Origin: CAZEDK01 sp964511025
Lineage (GTDB): Bacteria > Patescibacteriota > Gracilibacteria > UBA1369 > GWF2-33-10
Direction of reading: 5' to 3'
DNA: 47,101 nt
Assembly (NCBI GenBank): GCA_964511025.1
Contig: CAZEDK010000005.1
Coordinates: 1 to 47,101, forward strand
In this document: piece after piece, positions 16,692-24,028 of the stretch
Layout: each line of letters starts with the position of its first letter
Position numbering within the stretch: position 1 is the stretch's first letter
Translations under genes and position numbers: made by a program
The notes under the pieces: model-generated
Database searches by the model: none
What the model saw: the letters and a program-made list of their open reading frames with translations, nothing else
What the model was told of the DNA's origin: nothing

Positions 16692-17770
16692 AATGGTTTT
16701 CTTCCGAGTAAATAATGCATTTTAGAAAAATCTATTTTTTTATTTTCCATAATCCATTTTCTCTTTTTCAATGCGTTTGGAATTTTGGAAAAAAGTTCCA
16801 CTGCTGATTTTAGTACAAATCTTTCTTTTATCAAAATATAAGCAAAAGCTAAAATTTCTTTTGTTAATATTTTTGGCAAATCCAAAAGAAAACTTAAAAA
16901 CATTTCATTTTTTATCTGCATTAGTCTTTGATTTTTATAAGAATGATATTTTGCAAGTTCTGAAACTTTGTTTCTATGTTTTAAAACATCAATATGTCCG
17001 GCCCTTTTTAACACGCCCGTTCCTCTGCCATGGTAGGCAAGCGCCTTCGGATAATAATAGCATTTCCAGCCTCTAAGCCAAAGTCTCCATGAAATATCAA
17101 TATCTTCTTTGTACATGAAGAAGTCGGTGTCAAAAAATTCAAATCCCTCCAACCCTCTTTCCCGCCAGAACGAATCTTTCGGGCTGGCATCTAAAGGGGG
17201 CTTTAATGGAATAGCGATATCCAACAAAGCCTCTCTTCTATACATTGGGCTTGCTCCCGAAACTCCAAAGACTTCTTCTTCTTTGTTGTATTGTCCTTGA
17301 TCTTCATGTCCTTGCCCTCTATCAACTATTCTGCGATTTTTGTAGCAATATAAACCGGTGGAATCAAAAATATTTGTTTTTTCATTATTATTAAAATCAT
17401 ATTTCAAAAATTTTCCGGATATTACTCCAATTTGTTTATCCTCTTCCATTTTAAAAACCAGATTTTTTATAAAATCTTTTTCATAAATTATATCTGGATT
17501 AAGCAACATCAAATACTCTCCTTTAGTAATATCGCAAGCTTGATTTGCTCCTCCGACGTAACCTGAATTAATTGTGTTTTCTACAACTTTTACCTGTGGA
17601 AATTTTTCTTTCACAATTTTTACTGAATTATCAGTGGATAGGTTATCAATGAAAATTACTTCAAAATTTTGATAATTCTGCGAAAGCAAACTTTCCAAAC
17701 ATTTTTTTATAAATTTTTCACCGTTGTAATTGATAATGACGCAAGACAGTTTTGGAAAATTTTTTTGCAT
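16688..17770 (-). CDS. Family 2 glycosyltransferase (rhamnosyltransferase-like)
   Basis: The 360-residue protein has a GT-A fold at its N-terminus: CVIINYNGEKFIKKCLESL, then FIDNLSTDNSVKIV, GYVGGANQACD and the metal-binding-type LMLLNPDI. The ED motif MYKEDIDISWRLWLRGWK follows, then AYHGRGTG. This pattern is typical of the GT2 rhamnosyltransferase group, which would suit the rfb operon nearby, but the donor sugar is inference. A GC-rich palindromic unit (17142-17213) is inserted in frame between the QGQYNKEEEVFGVSGASP block and FFDTDFFMYKED. It lies divergent from the GT4 gene, with only 54 bases between them. Confidence 0.9.
   Translation of the reverse strand: MQKNFPKLSCVIINYNGEKFIKKCLESLLSQNYQNFEVIFIDNLSTDNSVKIVKEKFPQVKVVENTINSGYVGGANQACDITKGEYLMLLNPDIIYEKDFIKNLVFKMEEDKQIGVISGKFLKYDFNNNEKTNIFDSTGLYCYKNRRIVDRGQGHEDQGQYNKEEEVFGVSGASPMYRREALLDIAIPLKPPLDASPKDSFWRERGLEGFEFFDTDFFMYKEDIDISWRLWLRGWKCYYYPKALAYHGRGTGVLKRAGHIDVLKHRNKVSELAKYHSYKNQRLMQIKNEMFLSFLLDLPKILTKEILAFAYILIKERFVLKSAVELFSKIPNALKKRKWIMENKKIDFSKMHYLLGRKPL
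17142..17213 (-). repeat. GC-rich palindromic unit inside the GT2 gene
   Basis: In the coding sense: AAGCCCCCTTTAGATGCCAG, then an inner hairpin (CCAGCCCGA paired with TCTGGCGGG) and an end GGTTGGAGGGATTTG. It is translated as PPLDASPKDSFWRERGLEG. Its inner hairpin shares nearly identical sequence with the unit at 8171-8224. Confidence 0.78.
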
Positions 17771-17824
17771 TGGTAATTTAGAAAAAACCTTTATGATAAT
17801 AGCAGGTAATTAAAAAAATTTTCA

Positions 17825-19048
17825 ATGAATATAGCATTTGATATATCAGCTCTTGCGGAACCGATGACTGGGATTGGGCAGTATAGGTTTAATTTGCTTC
17901 GCGAGTTGCTTGTGATGAGTCACGAGTCACGAGTCACGAGTCTCGAGACCAGTGACCAGAGACTAGTGACTCTTAATATTATTCCATACGGATTCAATTT
18001 TAGGAGTTTTGAAGAACTAATTAAAATTAAAGAGATCAAGTGGGCTTCAAGTCCCCTTGATAAAGGGGATTTAGGGGATTTCGTTTTCAAAATTTTCAAA
18101 CTTCCTCGTAAGCCTCTTATAGTGTCTTGGATTTTTTTTCGGCGACCTCTTTTGGATTTTTTTGTAAAAGACGCTGATTTGTTCCATGTTTCTGATAATG
18201 TGCAAAGTCCTACTAGGAAACCCACCGTTGCAACAATCCATGACTTGAGCGCGATACTTTATCCACAATTTCATTCCAGAAGAAATGTTTTTGTAGACAA
18301 ATTTAGATTTAAACAAATTGTGAAATATGCGAGTCAGGTAATATGTGTTTCCGAAAATTCGAAAAATGATTTTTTAAACAGATATAAATTTGATAAAGAT
18401 CGGATTCATGTGATTTATAACGGTATTGATCATAATAAATTTTTTCCAATTAGAGATTTTGAAAAAATTCAAAAAGTTAAAGAAAAATATAATTTATTTA
18501 ATCCATTTATATTGTTTTTGGGGACTATAGAGCCACGGAAGAATGTTTTGAGATTGATCAAAGCATATTTTGAATTAAAAAATCAGCAAAAAATAATACA
18601 AAAACTTGTAATTTGTGGGAAAAAAGGTTGGTTCTATGATGAAATTTTTGAATTTGTGAAAAAGAATAAATTGGAAAATGATGTAATTTTTTTGGGATAT
18701 CTTGATGAAAATGATAAAAATGCACTAATTAACGCTTCTGAATTTGTTATTTATCCATCGCTTTATGAAGGATTTGGAATACCTGTAATCGAGGCAATGG
18801 CTTGCGCAAAAGCTGTAATTACTTCAAATATTTCATCTTTACCGGAAGTGGGAGGCAACGCTGCTTTGTATTGTGATCCAAATAGTACAGATGATATTTC
18901 AGATAAAATGTTGAAATTAATTGCTGATGTCAATTTAAGAAAGGAATTAGAAAAAAAATCTTTGGTTCAAGCGTCAAAATTTAGCTGGAAGCAGTGCGCG
19001 AAGGAGACAATGCGTGTTTATAAAATCGCTATCTTGTCGAAAAAGTAA
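17825..19048 (+). CDS. Family 4 glycosyltransferase
   Basis: The 407-residue GT-B protein starts MNIAFDISALAEPMTGIGQYR, as in the mannosyl/rhamnosyltransferase branch of GT4. The donor-binding half has FLGTIEPRKNVLRLIKAY, GKKGWFYDEI and the EX7E motif in SLYEGFGIPVIEAMACAKA. A role in surface-glycan assembly is inferred from the locus. Two insertions near the N-terminus depart from the family pattern: a microrepeat tract giving SHESRVTSLETSDQRLVT, and a short GC-rich unit giving SSPLDKGDLGD. It points away from the GT2 gene. The 54-base gap should hold both start regions, but no strong promoter is evident. Confidence 0.92.
   Translation: MNIAFDISALAEPMTGIGQYRFNLLRELLVMSHESRVTSLETSDQRLVTLNIIPYGFNFRSFEELIKIKEIKWASSPLDKGDLGDFVFKIFKLPRKPLIVSWIFFRRPLLDFFVKDADLFHVSDNVQSPTRKPTVATIHDLSAILYPQFHSRRNVFVDKFRFKQIVKYASQVICVSENSKNDFLNRYKFDKDRIHVIYNGIDHNKFFPIRDFEKIQKVKEKYNLFNPFILFLGTIEPRKNVLRLIKAYFELKNQQKIIQKLVICGKKGWFYDEIFEFVKKNKLENDVIFLGYLDENDKNALINASEFVIYPSLYEGFGIPVIEAMACAKAVITSNISSLPEVGGNAALYCDPNSTDDISDKMLKLIADVNLRKELEKKSLVQASKFSWKQCAKETMRVYKIAILSKK
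17915..17973 (+). repeat. 8-nt microrepeat tract inside the GT4 gene
   Basis: Three tandem AGTCACGA-type units followed by degenerate copies (TCTCGAGACCAGTGACCAGA) are translated in frame as SHESRVTSLETSDQRLVT. The tract interrupts the N-terminal domain after RELL. Confidence 0.7.
18049..18083 (+). repeat. Short GC-rich palindromic unit inside the GT4 gene
   Basis: AAGTCCCCTTGATAAAGGGG followed by ATTTAGGGGATTT reads in frame as SPLDKGDLGD. It keeps the outer arms of the family (CCCCTTGA and AAAGGGG plus TAGGGGATTT) but lacks the inner hairpin. Confidence 0.72.
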
Positions 19049-19085
19049 CTGCTCACTGCTTTTTGTAACTTATTAACTTTATTGT

Positions 19086-19214
19086 TTGTCATCCCAGATC
19101 CAGTCTGGGATCTAGGAATTGCGCATTATGTTGCGATAGCCTTGAAACATTGTTTAGATTTGAAATACAAACAAGTTTACCCTACTGGATTCCAGATCGG
19201 GTCTGGAATGACAA
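19086..19214. repeat. Palindromic repeat element with nested inverted ends
   Basis: TTGTCATCCCAGATCCAGTC (from 19086) and the reverse complement of the right end (TTGTCATTCCAGACCCGATC, ending at 19214) form imperfect 28-bp terminal inverted repeats. Each end is itself a near-palindrome (CCAGATCCAGTCTGG). The 129-bp unit fills most of the gap between the GT4 gene and the first ATPase. It resembles extragenic CATTCCAG...CTGGAATG repeats seen in many bacteria. The short open frame across it is not a gene. Confidence 0.75.
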
Positions 19215-19238
19215 TCAAGAAAGATCCGTACATTAATA

Positions 19239-19267
19239 TTGACAGTTCTGCTTTCACTATATATCAT
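19239..19267 (+). promoter_or_regulatory. Predicted promoter of the first DUF4143 ATPase
   Basis: TTGACA (19239-19244) is followed by an AT-rich -10 region: TATCAT at a 17-base spacing, or TATATC at 15. The ATG at 19300 is about 33 bases downstream. It begins 24 bases after the palindromic element. Confidence 0.45.
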
Positions 19268-19299
19268 TAAAGTGTAATTAAAACTTTCACTTTGTCGTT

Positions 19300-20715
19300 A
19301 TGCAGATTTCTATTGATCAGCTTAAATCACTGAATCCATGGTGGGATCATCCTGATTTTATTGCCGAAGATTATCATGTTAAAATCTATAATGAACAAAA
19401 GTTAAAATGGCATCCGAAAATTTTGACTGAATTTAATTTAAATAAAGATAATATTTACACACTTCGCGGTCCAAGACAGATTGGTAAGACAACTAGCATC
19501 AAACTTTTGATAAAAAATTTATTAGAACAAGGCGTGAAATCTGGCAATATTTTTTATTATACTTGTAATAACATTGATAATTATAAAGAGTTTTTGGACT
19601 TGTTGAATGTATATTTGGATTTCATTGAAGATTCCGGGACTAAAGACAGAGTATATCTATTTATAGATGAAGTAACTTTTGTAACTGAATGGGAAAGAGC
19701 TATCAAACATCTGGCTGATTTGGGAAAATTAAAAAATAAATCATTGATTCTAACGGGTTCTAACGCTTACGATCTTAAATATGGCACGGAAAGGTTGCCA
19801 GGAAGACGAGGACAAGATAATGATTTGGATAAAATTTTATATCCTATGAGTTTTTATGATTTTGTTGAACTTAAAAATTTAGATTTATTAAGTAAATTTA
19901 AAAACAAAAACTGGAAACAAGCAAAAACTGCTTATCAATTACATCAGAAGCTTTTGCAAAAATTATTTGATCAATATTTATTATCTGGAGGCATTATTTC
20001 TAACATAAATGATATAGAGGAAAAAAACGAAATTGGACTCAATAAATACATTGAATATTTGAATTGGACTTTGGGTGATTTAATTAAATTAGGGAAGAAA
20101 GAAATTTTGACACGAAATATATTACTTGAGATTATCAAAACAATGACATCCAGCCTTGGTTGGGATACTATTGCCAAAAAAGTAGGAACATCTCATGTCA
20201 CTGTTGGCGAATACGTGGAAATATTAGAATTGATTTTTGTTTTAAAAACTGTGTATCAAGTTGATCTTAATAATGGCCTCTTGGAGCTTAAGAAAAATAA
20301 GAAAATTTATTTTACAGATCCATTTATATTTTGGAGTTTCTATGGATGGATTATGAGTTTTGGTAATTATTTTGAAGAATCCAAAAAAATGATTTTGAAT
20401 CATGATTTTAAATCACAATTGATAGAATCAGTTGTTTTTGGGCATCTTTTGAAACATGAAAAAAGTTATGAGTTTGGGAATAAAATATTTTTTATGAAAG
20501 GGACTAAAGAAATTGATTTCTTATTTAGACAAGAAAAGAAAAAATTTTTAGCAATAGAAGTCAAATATCAAAATCAAGTTAAAAATAGAGATTTTGATGC
20601 AATTAAACATCATGGATTCAAAAATGGGATACTCATAAGCAAAGACACCATTGATATTGAGTCTGATTTTAAAATTTTGCCAGTGGAATTATTTTTCCTC
20701 AGCGACCTTTCTTAA
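19300..20715 (+). CDS. AAA ATPase with DUF4143 domain (first of two)
   Basis: The 471-residue protein has Walker A in RGPRQIGKTTSIKLL (near residue 60), Walker B in YLFIDEVTFV, a sensor-like ILTGSNAYDL, and a C-terminal DUF4143 region ending with an endonuclease-like core (KEIDFLFRQEKKKFLAIEVKY). This matches the widespread archaeal/bacterial AAA_14-DUF4143 family. The role of these stand-alone, often mobile genes is not established. The last 9 codons (20689-20715) are antisense to a displaced rfbA tail, so the gene's natural end may have been altered. Its sequence differs greatly from the second ATPase at 20800-22044. Confidence 0.88.
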   Translation: MQISIDQLKSLNPWWDHPDFIAEDYHVKIYNEQKLKWHPKILTEFNLNKDNIYTLRGPRQIGKTTSIKLLIKNLLEQGVKSGNIFYYTCNNIDNYKEFLDLLNVYLDFIEDSGTKDRVYLFIDEVTFVTEWERAIKHLADLGKLKNKSLILTGSNAYDLKYGTERLPGRRGQDNDLDKILYPMSFYDFVELKNLDLLSKFKNKNWKQAKTAYQLHQKLLQKLFDQYLLSGGIISNINDIEEKNEIGLNKYIEYLNWTLGDLIKLGKKEILTRNILLEIIKTMTSSLGWDTIAKKVGTSHVTVGEYVEILELIFVLKTVYQVDLNNGLLELKKNKKIYFTDPFIFWSFYGWIMSFGNYFEESKKMILNHDFKSQLIESVVFGHLLKHEKSYEFGNKIFFMKGTKEIDFLFRQEKKKFLAIEVKYQNQVKNRDFDAIKHHGFKNGILISKDTIDIESDFKILPVELFFLSDLS

Positions 20716-20801
20716 ATACATCCCATACTCATTTTTGAGCATTGGCTCTGCAAGTTTTTTTAATTGCTTTTTATCTATATAGCCTAGCATATACCCAATT
20801 T
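20689..20801 (-). pseudogene. Displaced rfbA 3' end
   Basis: The minus strand encodes YMLGYIDKKQLKKLAEPMLK, then NEYGMYLRKVAEEK and a stop at 20691-20689. This is the C-terminus of RfbA. Over 88 aligned bases (20714-20801) it matches 77 in the intact rfbA tail, and the internal differences are mostly synonymous. The intact RfbA instead ends NEYGVYLNEIVFK. The second ATPase gene ends at the break in homology (20800). Confidence 0.88.
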
Positions 20802-22044
20802 ATATTACAAAATGTGGGACGAAACAAACTTCTGTTTCATTTAATTTTATTTTATCAATAATACTTTGATTGAATACAATTGCATTTTTTGGATTATATT
20901 CTTGTATAAATGATTTTAATGAATCAGGTACTTGAGGTTTGCTGAGATGAAATTTACTTTCTATAGGTAGAATTGTATTATTTGATTCTGTAATAAAATC
21001 GACTTCAATTTTGCTGACTGTTCTCCAAAAATTAACTTTAATATTATTTTTTATAAATTCATTAAATATAAAATTTTCCAAAATAAATCCTTTGTCCACT
21101 CTATTCTCAAGAATATTAAAATCGTTGATAATGTAATTTCTTAATCCTAAATCAAAAAAATATACTTTTGGATTTTTTATCAGTTCCTTCTTTTTATTAA
21201 CAAAGTATGGCTTAACAAAACATGCAATAAAAGTTTTTTCCAGAAAATTAAGATATCTTTTAAGCGTGATAAAATCATAGGAAGACTCGTCGCCTATATG
21301 TTTATACTCAATTAAATTTCCAATGTTTAACGCCAAAAGCTTAATCAATTTATTTAATTTAAAATCATCCATAATACCAAGAAAATCTTTGACATCACGC
21401 AAAAAATATGTATTATAAATATTTTGTATAATAGTTCTTTTTTTTTCTTTGTCTTTTTCAATGATCACTCGTGGATAACATCCGTATATTACAAATTCTT
21501 CAAATAAATTGAGAAATTCTTTTTGAACCGATAGATGAAGTTCAAATTTTTCAAAAATTCCTTTTTGTAAATTGAATTTATTTTTTATGTTTTTGTATAT
21601 CACGTACAAATCTTCATTTTTAAAGCTTAAAAATTCATCAAAGTCTATTTGATATAATTCAAACACAAAAACTCGTCCCACAAGATATTTAATTGCTTTG
21701 ATACTTAAATCCATTGCCGATGAACCGGATATTATAATTTTGAGATTTGAATATGTATCATATATAAATTTTAAATTTTTACCGCCTGATTTTGAATATT
21801 GAAATTCATCTATAAATATATATTTATAATTTTTGTATCTCTCTATAAAACCCTTTATATCTTCTTCAAACAATGCCAACACTTCTATATCTTCAAAAGT
21901 TAAATATATAGAGTCTTCCAAGCCGTGATGAATTTTTTTGATCAAAGTTGTTTTGCCACTCTGTCTCGGACCAAGAATCGCTAAAATTTCTCTATCATTT
22001 AAATATTTTAAAATCTTTGTTTCAAGCTTGCGTTTAATGTGCAT
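20800..22044 (-). CDS. AAA ATPase with DUF4143 domain (second of two)
   Basis: The 414-residue protein has Walker A in LGPRQSGKTTLIKKI (about 23-37), Walker B in YIFIDEFQYSKSGGK, a sensor in IIISGSSAMDLS, an arginine-finger-type LVGRVFVFELYQIDFDEFL, and a C-terminal DUF4143/endonuclease-like region (FWRTVSKIEVDFITE, PIESKFH). It sits exactly between a displaced rfbA tail and the intact rfbA. A 10-bp direct repeat, TATATTACAA, lies at 20801-20810, inside its stop region, and again at 22089-22098 upstream of its start. This marks it as the cargo of an insertion. The cellular role is unknown. Confidence 0.88.
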   Translation of the reverse strand: MHIKRKLETKILKYLNDREILAILGPRQSGKTTLIKKIHHGLEDSIYLTFEDIEVLALFEEDIKGFIERYKNYKYIFIDEFQYSKSGGKNLKFIYDTYSNLKIIISGSSAMDLSIKAIKYLVGRVFVFELYQIDFDEFLSFKNEDLYVIYKNIKNKFNLQKGIFEKFELHLSVQKEFLNLFEEFVIYGCYPRVIIEKDKEKKRTIIQNIYNTYFLRDVKDFLGIMDDFKLNKLIKLLALNIGNLIEYKHIGDESSYDFITLKRYLNFLEKTFIACFVKPYFVNKKKELIKNPKVYFFDLGLRNYIINDFNILENRVDKGFILENFIFNEFIKNNIKVNFWRTVSKIEVDFITESNNTILPIESKFHLSKPQVPDSLKSFIQEYNPKNAIVFNQSIIDKIKLNETEVCFVPHFVI

Positions 22045-22109
22045 AAAAGTAAAACTATACCCGCATTAAATTTTAATCCTAGTGAAGCTATATTACAATA
22101 TGATTTTAC

Positions 22110-22976
22110 TTATTTAAAGACAATCTCATTCAAATAAACTCCATACTCATTTTTGAGCATAGGTTCAGCGAGCTTTTTTAATTGCTTTTTGTCTATATAG
22201 CCAAGCATATACGCAATTTCTTCAATACACGCTATTTTGAGTCCTTGTCTTTGCTGTACCGCTTCAACAAAATTTGCAGCCTGCATCATTGATTCGTGAG
22301 TTCCTGTGTCAAGCCAGCAAAATCCTCGTCCAAGTAATTCCACTTTAAGTTTGCCTTTTTTGAGGTAATTTAAATTAACGTCAGTAATTTCTAACTCACC
22401 TCTTTTTGAAGGTTTTAAGTTTTTTGCAATTTGTACAACTTCATTGTCATAAAAATATATTCCCGGTACAGCATATTTTGATTTTGGATTTTTGGGTTTT
22501 TCTTCTATTGAAATTGCTTTAGCTTCTTTATCAAAATTTACAACTCCATATCGTTCTGGATCTTTTACCTCATATCCAAAGATTACAGCTCCTTGTTTTG
22601 ATTGAGTTGCGTTTTTCAAAGATTCCGTTAGTCCATGTCCATAAAATATATTATCGCCAAGAATTAGGCAGACCTTATCTTTTGCGATAAATTTTTGACC
22701 AATAATAAAAGCTTGAGCAAGACCTTCCGGTTTTTCTTGTACTGCATATTCAAGTTTTAGGCCGATTTGTGATCCATCGCCAAGCAAATTTTTGAAAAGT
22801 GGAAGATCTTGAGCTGTTGAAATAATTAAAATTTCCCTGATTCGTGCCAGCATCAAAGTAGACAATGGATAATAAATCATTGGCTTATCATAAATCGGCA
22901 TCAGTTGTTTGCTTATTGCTTTTGTAATTGGATAGAGTCTTGTACCTGATCCGCCAGCAAGGATTATGCCTTTCAT
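22110..22976 (-). CDS. rfbA: Glucose-1-phosphate thymidylyltransferase RfbA
   Basis: RfbA joins dTTP and glucose-1-phosphate to give dTDP-glucose, the first step to dTDP-L-rhamnose. The 288 residues are full length. GGSGTRLYPITKAISKQLMP (8-27) is the nucleotide-binding signature, and DNIFYGHG and IEEKPKNPKSKYAVPGIYFY are conserved. It is the last gene of an rfbD-C-B-A operon. Its terminal residues, after NEYG, differ from those of the displaced tail at 20689-20801. The coding 3' end may have been replaced during insertion of the ATPase gene. Confidence 0.96.
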   Translation of the reverse strand: MKGIILAGGSGTRLYPITKAISKQLMPIYDKPMIYYPLSTLMLARIREILIISTAQDLPLFKNLLGDGSQIGLKLEYAVQEKPEGLAQAFIIGQKFIAKDKVCLILGDNIFYGHGLTESLKNATQSKQGAVIFGYEVKDPERYGVVNFDKEAKAISIEEKPKNPKSKYAVPGIYFYDNEVVQIAKNLKPSKRGELEITDVNLNYLKKGKLKVELLGRGFCWLDTGTHESMMQAANFVEAVQQRQGLKIACIEEIAYMLGYIDKKQLKKLAEPMLKNEYGVYLNEIVFK

Positions 22977-22987
22977 TAATAAGTTTT

Positions 22988-23052
22988 AAGAGCTGAGAGC
23001 TGAGAGCTGAGTTTTTTTGTTTTTTCTCAATTCTCGGTTCTCGATTCTCAAA
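22988..23052. repeat. Microrepeat hairpin between rfbB and rfbA
   Basis: Three GAGAGCTG-type units, a T-rich spacer, and degenerate TTCTCGG/ATTCTCG units form an imperfect inverted repeat that fills the rfbB-rfbA junction and includes the rfbB stop. In the operon transcript it could fold into a long stem with an A-rich loop, affecting rfbA expression or RNA stability. Confidence 0.6.
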
Positions 23053-24022
23053 ACTTTCCCTGATACCATTCAATAGTTTTTTTAATACCTTCTTCAAAAG
23101 AGTATTTAGCTTTCCATCCAAGCTCTTTTTGTAATTTGCTTGAATCTATTGCGTAACGAAAGTCGTGACCTTTTCTATCTTGTACGTAGTTTATATAACT
23201 TTCATCTTTGTTAAAAGCTTTTAGTAAAATTTTAGTTAATTCCAAATTATTTTTCTCACCGCCAACTCCTCCTATTAAATATGTTTCACCGTTTTTACCT
23301 TTTTCAAAAATTAAATTGACGGCATCGTTATGATCTTCTACATATATCCAATCTCTCACGTTTTTTCCATTGCCGTACAAAGGCACTTTTTTGTTATTTA
23401 ATAAATTTTTTATGAAAAGAGCTATTAATTTTTCTTCATGTTGATATGGTCCGTAGTTATTAGAACAATTACTGATTGTGATATTCAAACCATAAGTTCT
23501 ATGATACACGCGAACCAAATGATCGCTTGCGGCTTTTGATGCTGAATATGGACTGCTTGGTTGGTATGGGCTTTGTTCTGTAAAATAGCCATTTTCTTCG
23601 AGGTCGCCATAGACTTCATCTGTCGAAACGTGATGAAATTTTTTAATTTTATATTTCAGCGATAAATCTAAAAGATTTGCTGTCCCGATAACATTTGTCA
23701 TAATGAAAATGTCAGGTGATTTTATGCTGTTATCAACATGTGTTTCCGCTGCAAAATGTACGACTCCATCTATTTTATGTTTTTCAAAAACTTTTTTAAG
23801 AGCTTTTTTGTCAGCTATATCTGTTTTTTCAAAACAGAAATTCTTTTCTTCTTTTATTTCCAAATTGTTCAAAGATCCAGCGTATGTTAATTTGTCTAGA
23901 CAGATATAGTGAATATTCTTGTTTTTTTTAACAAATTTGTTGAGAAAATTTGAACCAATGAATCCTGCGCCACCGGTTACTAGGATGGTTCTTAGTTTAG
24001 AGTTTTTAGTTTTTAGTTTCAC
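23048..24022 (-). CDS. rfbB: dTDP-glucose 4,6-dehydratase RfbB
   Basis: RfbB oxidises, dehydrates and reduces dTDP-glucose to dTDP-4-keto-6-deoxyglucose with NAD. The short-chain dehydrogenase features are present: the GGAGFIGSNF dinucleotide loop (17-26), STDEVYGDL with the catalytic Thr-Asp-Glu, and YSASKAA with Tyr and Lys. The 324 residues are slightly shorter than usual. The only start before the Rossmann strand is GTG at 24022, and the first ten codons (KLKTKNSKLR) fall in an ACTAAAAACT microrepeat. The start and N-terminus are therefore repeat-derived. The gene lies between rfbC and rfbA on one transcript. Confidence 0.95.
   Translation of the reverse strand: MKLKTKNSKLRTILVTGGAGFIGSNFLNKFVKKNKNIHYICLDKLTYAGSLNNLEIKEEKNFCFEKTDIADKKALKKVFEKHKIDGVVHFAAETHVDNSIKSPDIFIMTNVIGTANLLDLSLKYKIKKFHHVSTDEVYGDLEENGYFTEQSPYQPSSPYSASKAASDHLVRVYHRTYGLNITISNCSNNYGPYQHEEKLIALFIKNLLNNKKVPLYGNGKNVRDWIYVEDHNDAVNLIFEKGKNGETYLIGGVGGEKNNLELTKILLKAFNKDESYINYVQDRKGHDFRYAIDSSKLQKELGWKAKYSFEEGIKKTIEWYQGKF
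23989..24020. repeat. ACTAAAAACT microrepeat at the rfbC-rfbB junction
   Basis: A tract of TTAGTTTAGAGTTTTTAGTT type (plus strand) with a 7-8-nt period covers the first codons of rfbB. Similar tracts occur at 6749-6767 and 9485-9505. Confidence 0.5.
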
Positions 24023-24028
24023 TGGTTT

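Noticed and set aside
17915..17973. Short direct repeats resembling a CRISPR array
   Set aside because: The unit is 8 nt with no spacers, the tract is translated in frame within a glycosyltransferase, and no cas gene is in the window.
19082..19270. A 62-residue open frame between the GT4 and ATPase genes
   Set aside because: It runs across the palindromic repeat element and shows no protein-like pattern or start context.
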